Notes: generated from the letters alone by a model not told the origin. Shown: positions 1 to 13,899, numbered from the stretch's first letter. The stretch is DNA of 64,000 nucleotides from Tillandsia leiboldiana (GCA_029204045.2 CM055077.1:8385221-8449220); one strand, 5' to 3'. Made by a program: numbers and translations.

Positions 1-844
1 TCACTGATATAAAAGTGAGTTGACATTTAATCATTCTTACACCATTTGCCGTTATATTTAGTGAACGATATATTAATATTTAGTTAATTATGTTTCTATT
101 GTAGAATTTGATTATAATAATTTTAAAATATTTAAATTAGAAGTTATAAATTAAATAAAAATTTAAGAATCAAAGCCTTCCAAGTTAGATCTTTTAGAAC
201 GATTAAAATATTAGCGTGATCCGATTTTGTTTTTCATTTTTTGATAACTATTTAAACTCTTAAAATTTTATATTTGGGGTTCAAGCTTTTAAAATTTTAC
301 AATTAATCATATAAATTAATATTTTATTAATTTAAAATAATTAATATAATAATTAATTAATGAAAAAATAATAAAGAATGCATGCCGGCCGGACAAATCT
401 AGTCTTGTTGATGCCAAAGATAACTGTCATGATGAAATTGATCATAATTATTAGATTTATAGAGCAAAATGGAATGTTAAAAATTAATTCTTATATTGAA
501 AACTGATTTTTCACGACTTTTTATATTGCTGACATTTATCTTTTATTATTTCTCAACTATTATGCTAATATTAGTCATATTAATTTGTTAAAATAAAATT
601 TTAATAATTATTTGTAAAATTTTACAAGTTAAAATAAAAAATATATTGAAAAATACTTTTGCTTTTCAAATAGCATCATAGATACTATAAAGTATATAAA
701 AATATATTTTTTACATTTCTTATGTGATCACAAATAATATATCAGAATAAACTCATTTGCTATATGCAAAATATAATATTATATATAAAAATAAATAAAT
801 ATATATATTTTTTTTTGTCATCCTATTGTGACTATACATCATAC
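1..844. other. AT-rich intergenic sequence, no gene seen
   Basis: This stretch is strongly AT-rich, with many short A and T runs, and no open frame resembles a known protein. It ends at the 16-bp target duplication of the LINE that follows. I see no RNA gene or clear transposon end in it. Confidence 0.6.
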
Positions 845-860
845 GGCCTCCTCACAATCT
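845..860. repeat. LINE target site duplication, left copy
   Basis: GGCCTCCTCACAATCT, identical to 4695-4710. The pair defines the ends of the LINE insertion. Confidence 0.92.
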
Positions 861-3800
861 TTTTTTTGATGAAACAGGGATGTACCCTGTTTAGAGCTTA
901 CAAGTAGGTTAAGTCCCAAATAGAAGGGATCACCCAACCAACAACCACACCAACAACAAACACTAACACTACATAGAGCACCCAGACCCAATACAACAAC
1001 GGATAGCAGTGTGCCTACTACCTAGTAGTTGACCAAAAAGAAAACCATTCCTTCCACTCCACCTGCACCCCTCACCCAAATCCCAAATCTCTACCTGTGT
1101 AGCCACCCAGAGTCTTGATCCAAATTGATATTGTGCTTCCAATTTTCCTCCCACATTCGTTGGTCGAGCTAATCCGGTTCTCGAAGATCCTTTGGTTTCG
1201 CTCCAACCACAATTCCCAGCAAGTGGCTGCGATGTAGATGTCGCCGAATTCCAGTGCTCGCCCGGCAGAAGACCTTTTGAACCGAGTCCATCTAGTGGCC
1301 AGGTCCCCCGTCCGGTTAAGCAAAGCGTTGAATGATGCATGTCTTCGTTGGGCGAGCAGTGTCCAGATTGATCTGGCGTAGTGACATCGGAAAAGGAGGT
1401 GTTCCAGACATTCCTCGCCGTCACCGCAAAGTGAGCAGATAGACGGCCCATGCCATCCCCGTTTGATCAACAAATCCATCGTCGCGAGCCTGTTACGTGC
1501 AGCCAGCCACAAGAAAAGTTTTATTCGGAGAGGTACCTTGATGACCCACAAGTGAGGGATCCTACGGTCATCTAAACCGTCGAAGACGAGGAAGTTGTAT
1601 GCGCTCCGAACACTAAATCTGCCAGCGCTGTTCCATCTCCACTCCGCCATGTCCGGACTGTCGGTCAAGTTGGTGTTTCTGATTGCTGTGCCAAACCGCT
1701 CAAGCATTCGCTGGCCCTCCCGGTCTTGGTCGGAGATATTGTTGAAGCCCAGATTCGTGCAGTTGGCATAACGGTTCATCCATTGGCTGACCGAGGCGTG
1801 TTGTAACGAAGTCGTCGCATACAGATCCGGGAAGCTATAGCGCAGCATTTTCCCCCCCGCCCATCTCGCCTGCCAGAATGCCACGGACCTACCATTGCCA
1901 AGACTGAAGTCGACAGAGGCATGGAATGGTCCTGAAGTGGTGAGGACGCCCTTCCAGTGTGGCGAGCATCTCGAGGGAAGTGCTCCGCCGGCGCCTGGAA
2001 TTCTTCGTTTATAGTGCTTACATCGCAGCATCTGCACCCACGGAAGCGACATATCGTTGTAGAGGCGCCAGAGACTCTTCATGAGGAGAGCGGAATTTGA
2101 CGCTCTGAAATTAGTGATTCCCAGACCTCCAGCATCCTTGGGGCGGCACACGTGTTTCCAATTAACCAGGCAATTGAACCCGCTGCTGCTTGCCTTGCCT
2201 TGCCAGAAGAAGTTCCGCCGGATTTTATCCATAGCCTTGAAAACCCAGTCCGGTACCCTGAACACGGAGCAGAAGAACGTGGGGATGCTCGACAGCGCCG
2301 AGTTAATCAGGATTAGTCGACCCGCTCTGGACAGTAATCGGCCCTTCCACCCCGCCAAACGACTGTCCATCTTTTCAATGATCGGCAGGTAGTCGGCTTT
2401 ACACAGTGCTTTCGGAGAGAGGGGAAGTCCAAGATAGGTGAACGGGAATCCCTTGGTAGAGCACCCGAGGACCCTGGCGATGCCCGAAGCTTGAGAGTGA
2501 TGAAGGTTGACTGGAATGATGAAGCTCTTGGCGAAGTTGATCTTGAGTCCCGACGCTTCCGAAAAGGCGTTAAGAATCAGCTTGATGGTTGCCGCCGCTC
2601 CCAAGCTGCCATCGAAGAAAAGGAGAATGTCGTCGGCAAATTGTAATGTGTGGATAGTGACGTCGCCAATCCCCACCGGTGCCAAAAGAAGATTCGAAAC
2701 CGCCCGTTGGAACATCCTGAACAAGACGTCGATGCAAAGAATGAACAACAAGGGGGACAGCGGGTCCCCCTGGCGGATCCCCCGTTTCGAAGGAAAGAAC
2801 TCGCCCGGAATTCCGTTAAGGAGCACCGCATTCGATGAAGAATGTAGAAGTTCTTTGATCCAGCCGACCCACATGCTGCCAAATCCTCTCTTTTGAAGGA
2901 CCTCCATCAAGAAGTCCCATTTGATGTGATCAAAAGCCCGTTCGAAGTCAATTTTAAACATCGCTGCTTGCTGCTTCGTGGATTGCAGGTGATGAGTCAA
3001 AATATGGGCCGTGAGGAAGTTATCGAGTAGCGAGCGGCCTTTGATGAACGCCGTTTGGAAGGGGTTGATGAGCTCCTGGAGAAACGGTTGCAAACGGGAC
3101 GCCAGGACCTTCGAGATAATTTTTGCCAGCCCATTAATCAAGCAAATCGGTCTGAAATCCCTTGCTTCGGTGGCCACCGCCTTCTTAGGAATAAGAGCGA
3201 TCCACCCTTGATTGAGCTCGTTGAGGTCTAGCCTTCCCTCGTACAGGTTGTGAAAAACATCCAAGATGTCGACCTTAATAAGCTCCCAGTAGCGCTGATA
3301 GAAAAATAGGGGAAAACCATCCGGTCCCGGTGCCTTGTCCGGAGCCGAAGAGAAAATAGCTCGTCTGATTTCCTGAGTTGAAAAAGGTTCCTGGAGGCTC
3401 GACAGGTTGAGGAGCTCGTCCGAGTAAAGCGCCGACAAGTTTATAGACATCGAGCCATGAGGAACGGAACCCAGATGTTCCTTGAAAAAACGGCCTAAGA
3501 AGTTGGCCAAAGCCGTGTGACCAGTGTGAACGACGTTTCCCTCCGTCAACCTTGCGATGAAATTCTTGCTCCTACGTGCGTTGGCGTAGAGGTGGAAGAA
3601 CTCGGTGTTGCCATCCCCGGCCTTCAGCCATTGAACACGCGATCTTTGCCTCCATTTCAACTCCTCTTGCAAGCAGAGCTCTTCGAATCTCGCCTTGAGT
3701 CCGGATCTCAGGGAGCACTCCCGTGTCTCTAAAGCCCTGCTCTCTTCCGCCCTGTCAAGCCAGCAAATCCAATCCAGACAAAGGTTGGCTTGCCTCCTTA

Positions 3801-4694
3801 AAGCGGACGTCAGGCCCGCCCCCCAAACACTTAAGGCCTTGGACACACTCGAGAATTTGCGTGAAACCCTGCGGGCAATTGAGTCGGTCTCGGGGGCAAG
3901 AGTGTCTGTCTCGTGGGGAGCAGACCAACTGGTAGCGATAACCTCGGCGCACTCCGTGTGTCTCAGCCAAAACTTCTCGAACCTGAATAGATGAGGTGCA
4001 GGCAAATAAGAGAATGCTGTCAGCACAAGAGGGCAGTGATCCGACCTGGGCCTCGGCAAAGCCCGGAGGGTGGAGCGGGGGAACGAAGATTGCCAGTCGC
4101 GAGAGATAAGTGCCCTGTCGAGGCGTTCAAGAGTGGGGTTCGGTCTCCCATTCGTCCACGTGAAAGATTTGTTGATGATGGGGATGTCGAATAGGCCGAG
4201 ATCATGGACGACGTTCCTGAAAGCCAGCATATCAGCGACCTGCGACGGCGGGCCATTCTTGTCCAGTACCGAAAGCAGCAGGTTGAAGTCCCCCATCAGA
4301 GCCCACGGTCCGTCAATTCCCGAGCTAATGTCACGCAGTTCAGTCAAGAAAGCACTTTTCATGGTCGAGCAAGTTGGTCCATAAACATTGGAAATCGTGA
4401 AGGTACTTCCGTCAACTTTCCGGTTCAACACAATGGTGAGCGAGAACCCCCCGTCCGTACGCCTGTGCAATCAAAGAGACAAGGATTCCAGGCGATAATC
4501 AAGCCGCCCTTCGTACCCACGGCATCCACAGTGCGAAAGTCGCGAATGTGATAAGCACAAAAGGAACGAAATTTAGCAAGAGAGGTGGAAGCCAGTTTCG
4601 TTTCTTGGAGGCAAATCACACAGCAATTGCTTCTTCGAACCAAGCTCTGCACCACGCTGCACTTATCACGCCCGTTGAGGCCCCTTACATTCCA
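861..4694 (-). mobile_element. 5'-truncated L1-type LINE with 16-bp target site duplication
   Basis: A non-LTR retrotransposon lies on the minus strand. It is flanked by a perfect 16-bp direct repeat, GGCCTCCTCACAATCT, at 845-860 and 4695-4710. On the minus strand its 3' end is TTTCATC followed by a short A run (861-867 on the + strand). The element starts abruptly inside the apurinic endonuclease domain, at a WNVRGLN-like motif, and has no first ORF. This is the 5' truncation expected of incomplete target-primed reverse transcription. The remaining coding region holds most of the endonuclease, the reverse transcriptase and a C-terminal zinc-binding domain. It sits about 350 bp upstream of the UGE start codon and in the opposite orientation. 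Confidence 0.93.
1072..4694 (-). pseudogene. LINE ORF2 remnant: endonuclease, reverse transcriptase, zf-RVT
   Basis: The coding remnant lies in two minus-strand frames that overlap near 4425-4470. The upstream piece (about 4425-4694) carries the start of the endonuclease, including ICLQETKL. The main 1132-codon frame (1072-4470) continues it with NVYGP, MGDFN and SDHCPLVL (about residues 28-150). Reverse transcriptase follows in the middle, with FRPICLIN, an AFIKGRS block, GIRQGDPLSP and the catalytic FADD variant of YADD. A zf-RVT domain sits near the C terminus (WLAARNRL, then CSLCGDGEECLEHLLFRC). The long open RT frame suggests a fairly young insertion. The 5' truncation and the frame break in the endonuclease make it non-autonomous. 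The order is that of plant L1-clade LINEs. Confidence 0.9.
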
Positions 4695-4710
4695 GGCCTC
4701 CTCACAATCT
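4695..4710. repeat. LINE target site duplication, right copy
   Basis: Second copy of the 16-bp duplication, adjoining the truncated 5' end of the minus-strand LINE. Confidence 0.92.
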
Positions 4711-5042
4711 CAAATAAAACCTAAATTAAAAAAATAAAGTTAAGAGGTCGATCGCCAAATAGCCTATAGTTGAAGGGTCTTCTTACATTTTTATCATCTT
4801 TACTTACTTAGCATTTCTCCTATTTTAAACACCACAATTTACAAGACTCTCTCTCTCTTCAACGCATTCCCACTCTTCTTCTTCTTCAACTCGTTCCGCG
4901 GTTGGGTATAAAACACATACTAAATTCCCTGCTTTCCCATTACCCCTTCCCTTCCTCTCGGATCTCTCCTCCTCCTCCTCTTCTTTTTCTTCTTCTTCTT
5001 CTTCTTCTTCTTCCTCTTTCTCTCTCTCTCTAATAAGCTTTG
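4711..5042 (+). promoter_or_regulatory. UGE core promoter and pyrimidine-rich 5' UTR
   Basis: A TATA box (TATAAAA) lies at 4907-4913, about 130 bp before the first in-frame ATG of UGE. This predicts transcription starting near 4935-4945. The leader from about 4966 to 5036 is almost pure pyrimidine, made of CTC and TTC triplet runs then a CT run. Such CT-rich leaders are common in highly expressed plant genes. A CT-rich patch also precedes the TATA box at 4845-4890. With the LINE ending at 4694, little more than 200 bp of original proximal promoter remains next to the TATA box. The start site is inferred from TATA spacing only. Confidence 0.65.
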
Positions 5043-7793
5043 ATGACTCTGGACATGGCGAAGTCGATTCTGGTGACGGGAGGCGCCGGGTACATCGGGA
5101 GCCACACGGCGCTCCAGCTCATCCTCGGGGGGTTCCGCGCGATCGTCGTCGACAACCTCGACAACTCCTCCGAGGAGGCGATCCGGCGCGTCGGAGAGCT
5201 CGCCGGAGAGTCTCGCGAGAATCTGACATTCTATAAGGTATATGCTTTGTTTCTTGATTTGGAAATGGAGAGGTGGATGATTGAATTCAAGTGTTTCTTA
5301 GTGGCTTGATGGAGAATGTTGGTTGAGGTTCCGAGGATTCTAGTTTCGTGGTTTCTGAATTTCGGAATGCTTAAGGGTTAATTGCATATATGCCCCTACA
5401 AATATGTCGAATTGCAAATATATTTCTGTAAAATTCAACTTTTCATATTTATCCCTTCAAAAATCTAAAGTTCTTCAAATATGCCCCTTTGGTTAATCCC
5501 CGTTTGGAATCGGTTTATTTTTTAACCGATTCGATGTGAAATTACTTTTTTGCCCCCTTACAAATATATCCTCCAAAATCATAAAATTCTATCATCAAAA
5601 TAATTCTCTTTTTCCTTTTTTTTTTTTTTTTTTTTTTTTTTTGAGGTATAATATGGAATTCAATTTTTAATCTAACCAAGGTTAAGCATTTAACCTAGGG
5701 TTAAATCAACTTTTTTAACAGAGATGGACGGTAGGGGCATATTTGAATAACGGTGGATTTTTGAAGGGATAAATATGAAAAGTTGAATTTTGCAGAAATA
5801 TATTTGCAATTCGATATATTTGCAGGGACATGTATGCAATTAACCCTTAATTTAAATACATTGTAATAACTATTTGGGAAATGATGCTAAAAGATCTAGG
5901 TCAGATCTAATCAAGTTTAGTCAACAGAACAGTGTGGCCAGATTTCAATGAATCCATCAATCAATATCAAACGTCGCCACAACAAATTGAAGTGCAGGGA
6001 CTTTTTTGTGGTTAAAGTTGTTGCCATTTTGAAGGACAAAGGAAGTCAATACTTGGCTTGAGATAAAGGAGCATTGCCTTCTGGCTTAAGCGATTCCCTT
6101 TTTATTGTGTAGTTGAAAATGTAGGTTAAAAAATGCACGCAGATGTTCAAGGCGTGGGACCAAATCTTGTGCCTTAGGGCCTAGGCGCATGCCTCAACCC
6201 AGGGTCAAAGCATGCCGAGCTAAGATTTGAGCTTTGAATTTCAAAAGCAGGTTTGGATCTTTATCTACAAGGGGGTAGAAATCCGAGATCTGGGTATTCG
6301 CATCTTTACGTACAAAATTAAGATGCTGGCTTAAGTAAGCGGCAGTTTAAACATTCCTGATATGATGACGTATCAAGTCACAGCAATGGAGTAATTCGTT
6401 TATTGTGATAATTCAGTTTAAAACTATGTAGTTATTCTGAAGCCTACTTATTGTTTGTTTATATTAGTAATCATAGGTAGCTTAATGAGTATTTTATTTT
6501 TTTTGTAAAAATTTGCATTGCACCTTGTGCTTAGGATTTAGGAGCCCTTGGGCCTTTTAACATTGTGCTTGAAAAGGAAGAAAAATTTCGGCCGAATAGA
6601 GCTATTTAACATAGCATATATGACCAACTTTTCTATCTCCATGAGAAGGATTTCATAACAAAATATCAAAATGGCATAAAAGAAGCTGGAAAGCAAGAAC
6701 ATAGAAATTAAGAAGGAAATTCGGAATCTTTTGCATTTGGATACAGAGTCTCCTGTTTCTCTACAAAAGGAGACCTAATTGAGGAAGACACAGTTATGGG
6801 AATTCTAGGAGTGATAGAGTGTGGTGGTTGAAGTTGGACCCACAAAAACTCATGAGCCACTCTAAAGTGAATCAAACAGCATATCGCTGATCATCATATC
6901 TCAACTATATGAGAATTACACACCTCTGGGGATCATTCATGTTTTCTTATAGGTTCTTCATTTTGTGTCTTTCTGGACAACCAAATTCTAATATCTTAGT
7001 AGTAATAATGCATGGCACTAGAAAATTTTTGTTATTCTTAAGTAAGTTGTACGGCCTTTATAGCTTTGACTTACTTTACCTTGTTTATTATAGATCAAGT
7101 CTAAGAATTTGACTGAAGTTGGTTGTTTTTGTGTTTCTTGCTTTCTGCAGGTTGATCTTCGGGATAAAGAGGCGCTGAACAAAATATTTTCTTCAACTAA
7201 GTAAGGGACTTCTCATGCAGCTTTCTATTCATTTGCAATCATGGTTCATAATCTCATTGTGCAGCCATATTAAATTTGGTTTGCTAGTTTATAAAATATT
7301 CATTTGTTTGTCGTAAAGAAGCTAAAACATTATGGCGCTTATTTCATATTTTCGTAAACAACCTTGAACTCAGGGCCACTAAACAAGTTGTTGGGAATTA
7401 CCCACAACAAAAATTTGATTGTTATTAAAATCCAACTAATTATTTGTGATAACAAAATAAATTAGACTTACAGATAATAGCTAAATCCAAAATATACGAC
7501 GAAGAGTTCGAAAACGAGAGATCCGGAAGCGCGCGAGGCACTGTCCGAAGGCGCATTTCCCTCCTTCGTGCGGGATTAATCGAAAACACCGCCCCAAGAT
7601 ACGACCGGAATTCCTCCTCCTACGGACACGAACGCGGAAGAGGTTGACGGAGTTTCTTTCAACACCCAAAAAAATAAAATCAATTATAAAATTTCTCAAA
7701 TATCAAATCAATATGGTTTTTTTTTTCTCTTCACTCAGATCTCCTTTTTTTTTTCTGCAAAAACTCTATCGCGCCACTGCCACACACTCTACA

Positions 7794-7848
<55 letters not shown>

Positions 7849-10800
7849 GCCAATATTAATACGTTGGGCAACGTTAATTAGAACGTTGCCCACGTTCTAA
7901 TTAACGCAGGGAGCGGAGCGAAGGGCGCGTAACGCCCTCGCGTAGTGCGCGCTACGCGCGAACGTTGCACGGTAAAGAAAAATAAAATAAAAACAAAATA
8001 AAATAAAATAAAATAAAAAATAGAATAAATTTAGATTTTGAATTTAATCAACAATCCCCCACAAAATTCAAAATCACAAAGTAAAACAAACAAATTAATT
8101 AATAAATCATTGGGTGTTTATACTATGTAATAGGTAAGGTGTCTTTAAGAGACTTGACCTCACTTAGTGTAGATAGTTTCCATCAGAAGGAATCGGAGTG
8201 AACCAGGTCTTGAACTACGTTCCTTTGACCCTGATTTCAACTACCACACACACAGTACAGAAATCTCCATCGTAGGTCTGTGCATTAATGACCATGGACA
8301 GTATCTTGATTTTTCATAAGAGTTTCTATGGACAGCCCATATCTCATAGCCGCGGCCACATACGGATACTCTTATATAGGTGGTTTCCTCCAGGGACGTG
8401 TGTAGAGTCACATCTTCACGGAAATTACCGTTTCGGATTCCATTAAGAGCTATATGCTCAGCCTCAACCACTACACAGAGCACTACTCACCATAGGGATG
8501 GGGTTGGAGCTAAAGCCCCTCTATATAGACTGTAGAAAAGTGCTCTATGACCAACCTAGCAGCTTGTTTTTACCACATTGAGCCTTCTTCAAGGGATCTC
8601 CTATCACAAAGGTTGGGTTCCCACTGCAGGAAGGCCCTTTACGGGCAAAGTCCCATCCCCCTCGATGACTCCAGGACTTTAGTCCTATTCAGGCCTTTCG
8701 TCAAGCAATCTGCAAGATTCTGATCAGATCTGATAAAACTTAAAGAAACAACATCATGAGAAGTTAGCCATCTAACAGACTTTTGTCTCAATTTAATATG
8801 TCTACTAGCTTTAGAATTTACCAATTTCTTTTTACAAAAGTCAATTGCAGCTCGAGAGTCACACCGAATAGAGATAGGTGGAATAGGAGAAGAAATCAAC
8901 GGAATCGATGACAGTAAGTTCTTGAGCCACTCGGCTTCAAGACAAGTAGTATTAAGAGCAACTAACTCAGCCTCCATAGTACTTCTGGCTATTATAGTCT
9001 GTTTGGTGGATTGCCAAGAAACTGCACTACCACCAAGAATAAAAACATAGCCAGAAGTAGATTTAATATCCAAAGAATCAGAAATCCAATTGGCATCGCT
9101 GTATCCCTCAATTACAGCAGGATAGCCAACAAATTTAAGAGCAAAAGAAAGAGGACCTTTAAGATAACGAAATACTCTTTCCAGAGCAATCCAATGTTTC
9201 ATACTAGGACTACTAGTATATCTACTCAATCTTGATATGGCATAGGCAATGTCGGGTCTAGTTCTATTGGTTAGGTACATCAGAGAACCAATAATCTGAG
9301 CAAATCTTTCCTGATTCACAGGATTACTAGTGTTCTTCACAAGTTGAACACTAGGATCAAAAGAAGTAGAAACATGAGAGCAATCAGAATAACCAAACTT
9401 ATCAAGAACCATTTGGGTATAATGAGATTGGGTTAGACAAATAGAATCAGATGATCTAATAATCTTCATTCCTAAAATTACATCTGCTTCACCAAGATCC
9501 TTCATATCAAAATGAGTCGATAAAAAGGATTTAACTTGGTTAATCAGATCAAGATCGCAAGAATCAGGATGTCATCAACATAGAGACAAAGAAGGACACA
9601 ACGATCATCAAATCTCTTGAAATAGAGACAGTTGTCAAAATCGTTGGTCAGAAATCCATATGAAGCTATAACACTGTCAAATTTCTCATGCTACTGTTTA
9701 GGTGCTTGTTTTAGTCCGTATAGAGAGCGAACTAATTTACACACCTTATCCTCTTGACCAGGCACAGAAAAACCTTCAGGTTGAGTCATATAACTTTCTT
9801 CTTCAAGATCACCTTGAAGAAAAGCGGTCTTGACATCCATTTGATGAATCAAAAGTTTATGAATGGATGCTAATGCGAGAAGAATTCAGATAGTAGCAAT
9901 GCGAGCAACAGGCGCATAAGTGTCAAAGTAGTCGACATCAGCTTTTTGTCGAAAACCTTGAGCAACAAGTCGCGCCTTATACTTCTCTACCGATCCGTCA
10001 GTCCTAAGTTTCTTTCTAAAGATCCACTTACATCCTAGGGGTTTACTACCAGGAGGTAAATCAGTGAGAATCCAAATGTTATTACTGATAATTGATTCTA
10101 TCTCACTTTTTATAGCCTCCTTCCAAAAAGAAGCTTCAGGAGAACTCATTGCTTCCTTATAAGACGAAGGTGTACTTTCAACTAAGAAAATAAAGAAGTC
10201 TTCACCAAAGTTTTTCTCAAAGCGAGTTCTCTTACTTCTTCTTAATTCAGGTATAGGATCAGGTTCTACAGGATCTAAACTATAATGCAAATCAGATGTA
10301 GGTATATGATCAGTAATAGATGCATGATCAAAAGTAGACTGATAATCAGGGGCATATCTAGAGATGCGGGTTTTGAAAGGAAAAATATTTTCAAAGAAAG
10401 TTGCATCTCTAGATTCAATCAAAGTATCATTGGAAATTTCAGAAATCTCAGAATTGATCACAAGAAATCTATAGGTATTACTATCTAAGGAATATCCAAT
10501 AAAGATAGCATCTATAGTTTTAGGTCCAATCTTCTTTCTTTTGGGTTCAGGAATAGATACCTTAGCCAAGCACCCCCACACTCGGAAGTAACTCAACCTA
10601 GGTGCTCTTCCTTTCCAAAATTAATAAGGTGTCTGGGTTCTATCCTTAGTGGGAATCCTATTGAGGATATAACAAGCTGATAAAAGAGCCTCCCCCCACA
10701 AGTTCTGAGGTACACCAGAACTTAAAATCATGGCATTAACCATGTCTAATAGGGTTCGGTTCTTTCTTTCAGCTACACCATTAGATTGAGGTGAGTAAGG

Positions 10801-13800
10801 AGCAGTTACTTCATGAATTATTCCATGTTCCTCGCAGAATAGGTTTAATTCATTTGAAGTATACTTGCCTCCTCTATCAGACCTTAGAATTTTAATCCTC
10901 TTATCCAATTGGTTTTCAGCCTCAGCTTTAAAGGCTTTAAACTTATAGAGGACTTCATCTTTGGTCTTCAAGAGATAGGTGTAACAATACTTGGAGTAGT
11001 CGTCTATAAAAGTTACAAAGTAGCGACTGCCTCCACGGGTAGGTACTCTATTAGAATCACAGAGATCACTATGAATTAGTTCAAGAATTTGGATATCCCT
11101 ATAAGGAACAGATTTAAAAGGTTTTCTAGGCTGCTTAGCTTGGGTACAAATCTCACATTTAGATTTGGAATCAATCTTGAGTTTGGGTAAAAGATTAAGA
11201 TTGGTCAATTTCAGAATAGATTTAAGGTTCACATGCTCTAATTTGCCATGCCATACATCACAAGATTCAGTATTTAACACAATAGAAGAAGAAGTAGAAA
11301 CTGAAGGAGAAGAATTTTTATTATCAACAAAAGAAAGTACATTCAATTTGAATAAACCCTCAGATACAAAATCTTTTCCAATGAACATTTCTCCCTTAGA
11401 AATTATAACTTTATTGGATTCTAACACAATCTTATATCCTAATTGCACTAATAAGGATCCACTGATCAGGTTCCGTTGGATGTCGGGAGAATGCTGCACA
11501 TTGTGAAGGATCAGAGTTTTTCCAGAAGTTAACTTTAGTTTGACTGTTCCGATCCTCAGCACATTGACAGCTTTTCCATCTCCGACAGTCACACATCCTC
11601 CACTTGTGTCCTGATAAGAGGAGAATAGGGACCTATTAGTGCAAACATGGACATTGGCTCATGAATCTAACCACCAATCTAAATCATGATAGGTAAGGTT
11701 AACATTAGGTACGAAGGAGACTGACCTTAAAGTAGAGCTGGAGGGTTCACCCTCAATCATGTTGACCTGAGGTTTAGGATGGTTGCTCTGATTGTTTGGG
11801 CCTTTCTTATAGACAACTTTCTCTTTCTTTCGATAAAAATATTTTGAAGCAAAATGGTTGTCTCGACCACATTCATAACAGAAACCATCCCTTTTCTTAT
11901 TTCCACTAGATTGGTTGGTATTGGGTTTCGGGTTACGATTCGGGTTCCTACCCATAAAGCCTTTACCCTTAGGTTTAAAATTTTTACCTTTGGGTTTAGG
12001 CTCAAGGCTTTGGTTCGGAATCTCGGTCAGGTTTATGTTTGATCGGTTGATGGACGGTTTAATCTCCCTAAGTCGGTATTGGTCTTCTATTCTAATAGCT
12101 TGGATTACCGATCTAAGATTAAGGGTTCCCTGGGTACGTCTAAGATCTTGAGCAAATTTGGTCCAGGAAGGGGGTAATTTGTCCAGTAAACAGGTAGCCT
12201 GATAGGTTTCATCAAAAGTTGATCAATTTCTATGAATTTCTAGGACACAATTCTGAAACTGATGGATTTGATCGTTTATAGGAATGTTATCTACCATTCT
12301 AAAATTATTAAAATTGGTAATGGTAAACCTGGCGATACCTTCATTATCTCTAATGTAGGCATCTTCTAAGGCATACCATAAATCTTTGGCAGTTTGGTAC
12401 TTTCTATAGGTTTCATAAAGTTCGTCAGATAGACAACTAAGTATTCTGAACCTACAATGAAATTCAATTTCCTCGGGAGATTTATCAGATTTAGGTTCTG
12501 TAACAGAGGTGGTAGCAGAATCAGATGGAGGAGTTTCAAAAGGAGGACCAGAAGAATTTTTAGAAGCAGGATAAGGAGGTGTTTTTCCAATTGCAGTTAT
12601 GAGGCCTAAGGTGACAAGCCAAGCCTCTAATTATTCTTGCCACCTCGAAAAACCTACCCCTTTAAATTTTTCTGGTTTAAGATTAGAAGTGTCATCAAAA
12701 CCCATTCTAAACAATCTAGTTGAGGGAATAAAGAAATAAAGGATGATTGCGAAGAGCTGCAAAAAAGGTTCAAAAATCCTTCTTAGATAAGCGAACATGT
12801 TATTAAGGTTTCTACCCTAGTCAACCGGAATATTTTAGGGTTTAAGTATTCACAATTAGTTTATTATGAAAGTTCGTTCAGCAGCAAGCAGATGGCCCAA
12901 ACAATTTAAATTTATAGCAATTTAAATAGATAATATATGCAATCAAAATGCTTTTTATACTGCAATTGATTAAAAAAAAATATATTTTAGAAAAAATTTT
13001 ATCCGTACTAAGTACACTACAGTGAAATTATTATTATTATTTTTTAATTAAAATATTCGAAAAAAATGTAATAAATTGCAAATAAATTATATGCAAATAT
13101 AATTTAAAAATGCTAATCCCAATTTATTTAAATTTGGATGACAGACATACAATCAAGTTGACAAACAAAATTATATGCAATATATATTTCTTAATGGATT
13201 AGCACCGTCAGATTTTAATCACAATCAAATGGAAATACGCCTTAGACGGGTGGGAATTACCCACAACAAAAATTTGATTGTTATTAAAATCCAACTAATT
13301 ATTTGTGATAACAAAATAAATTAGACTTACAGATAATAGCTAAATCCAAAATATATGACGAAGAGTTCGAAAACGAGAGATCCGGAAGCGCGCGAGGCAC
13401 TGTCCTAAGGCGTATTTCCCTCCTTCGTGCGGGATTAATCGAAACACCGCCCCAAGATACGACCGGAATTCCTCCTCCTACGGACACGAACGCGGAAGAG
13501 GTTGACGGAGTTTCTTTCAACACCCAAAAAAATAAAATCAACTATAAAATTTCTCAAATATCAAATCAATATGGTTTTTTTTTTTTCTCTTCACTCAGAT
13601 CTCCTTTTTTTTTTCTGCAAAAACTCTATCGCGCCACTGCCACACACTCTACACCTATATATATATATATATATATAGAGCAATGCTACCTGTACACCCC
13701 GAAAGGGTGTACATCATACACCTCCACCATTTTAATGGTGGCGATACTTTTTACGGGTCACATCAAGTGACCTATCATCACACCCCCACCCTTAGATGGG

Positions 13801-13847
13801 TGGGGTGTATGATGTACACCCCGAAAGGGGTGTACACATAGCATTTT

Positions 13848-13899
<52 letters not shown>

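Noticed and set aside
1..844. A distal UGE promoter or upstream gene
   Set aside because: AT-rich sequence without TATA-linked ORF, and separated from UGE by the LINE; nothing specific could be supported.
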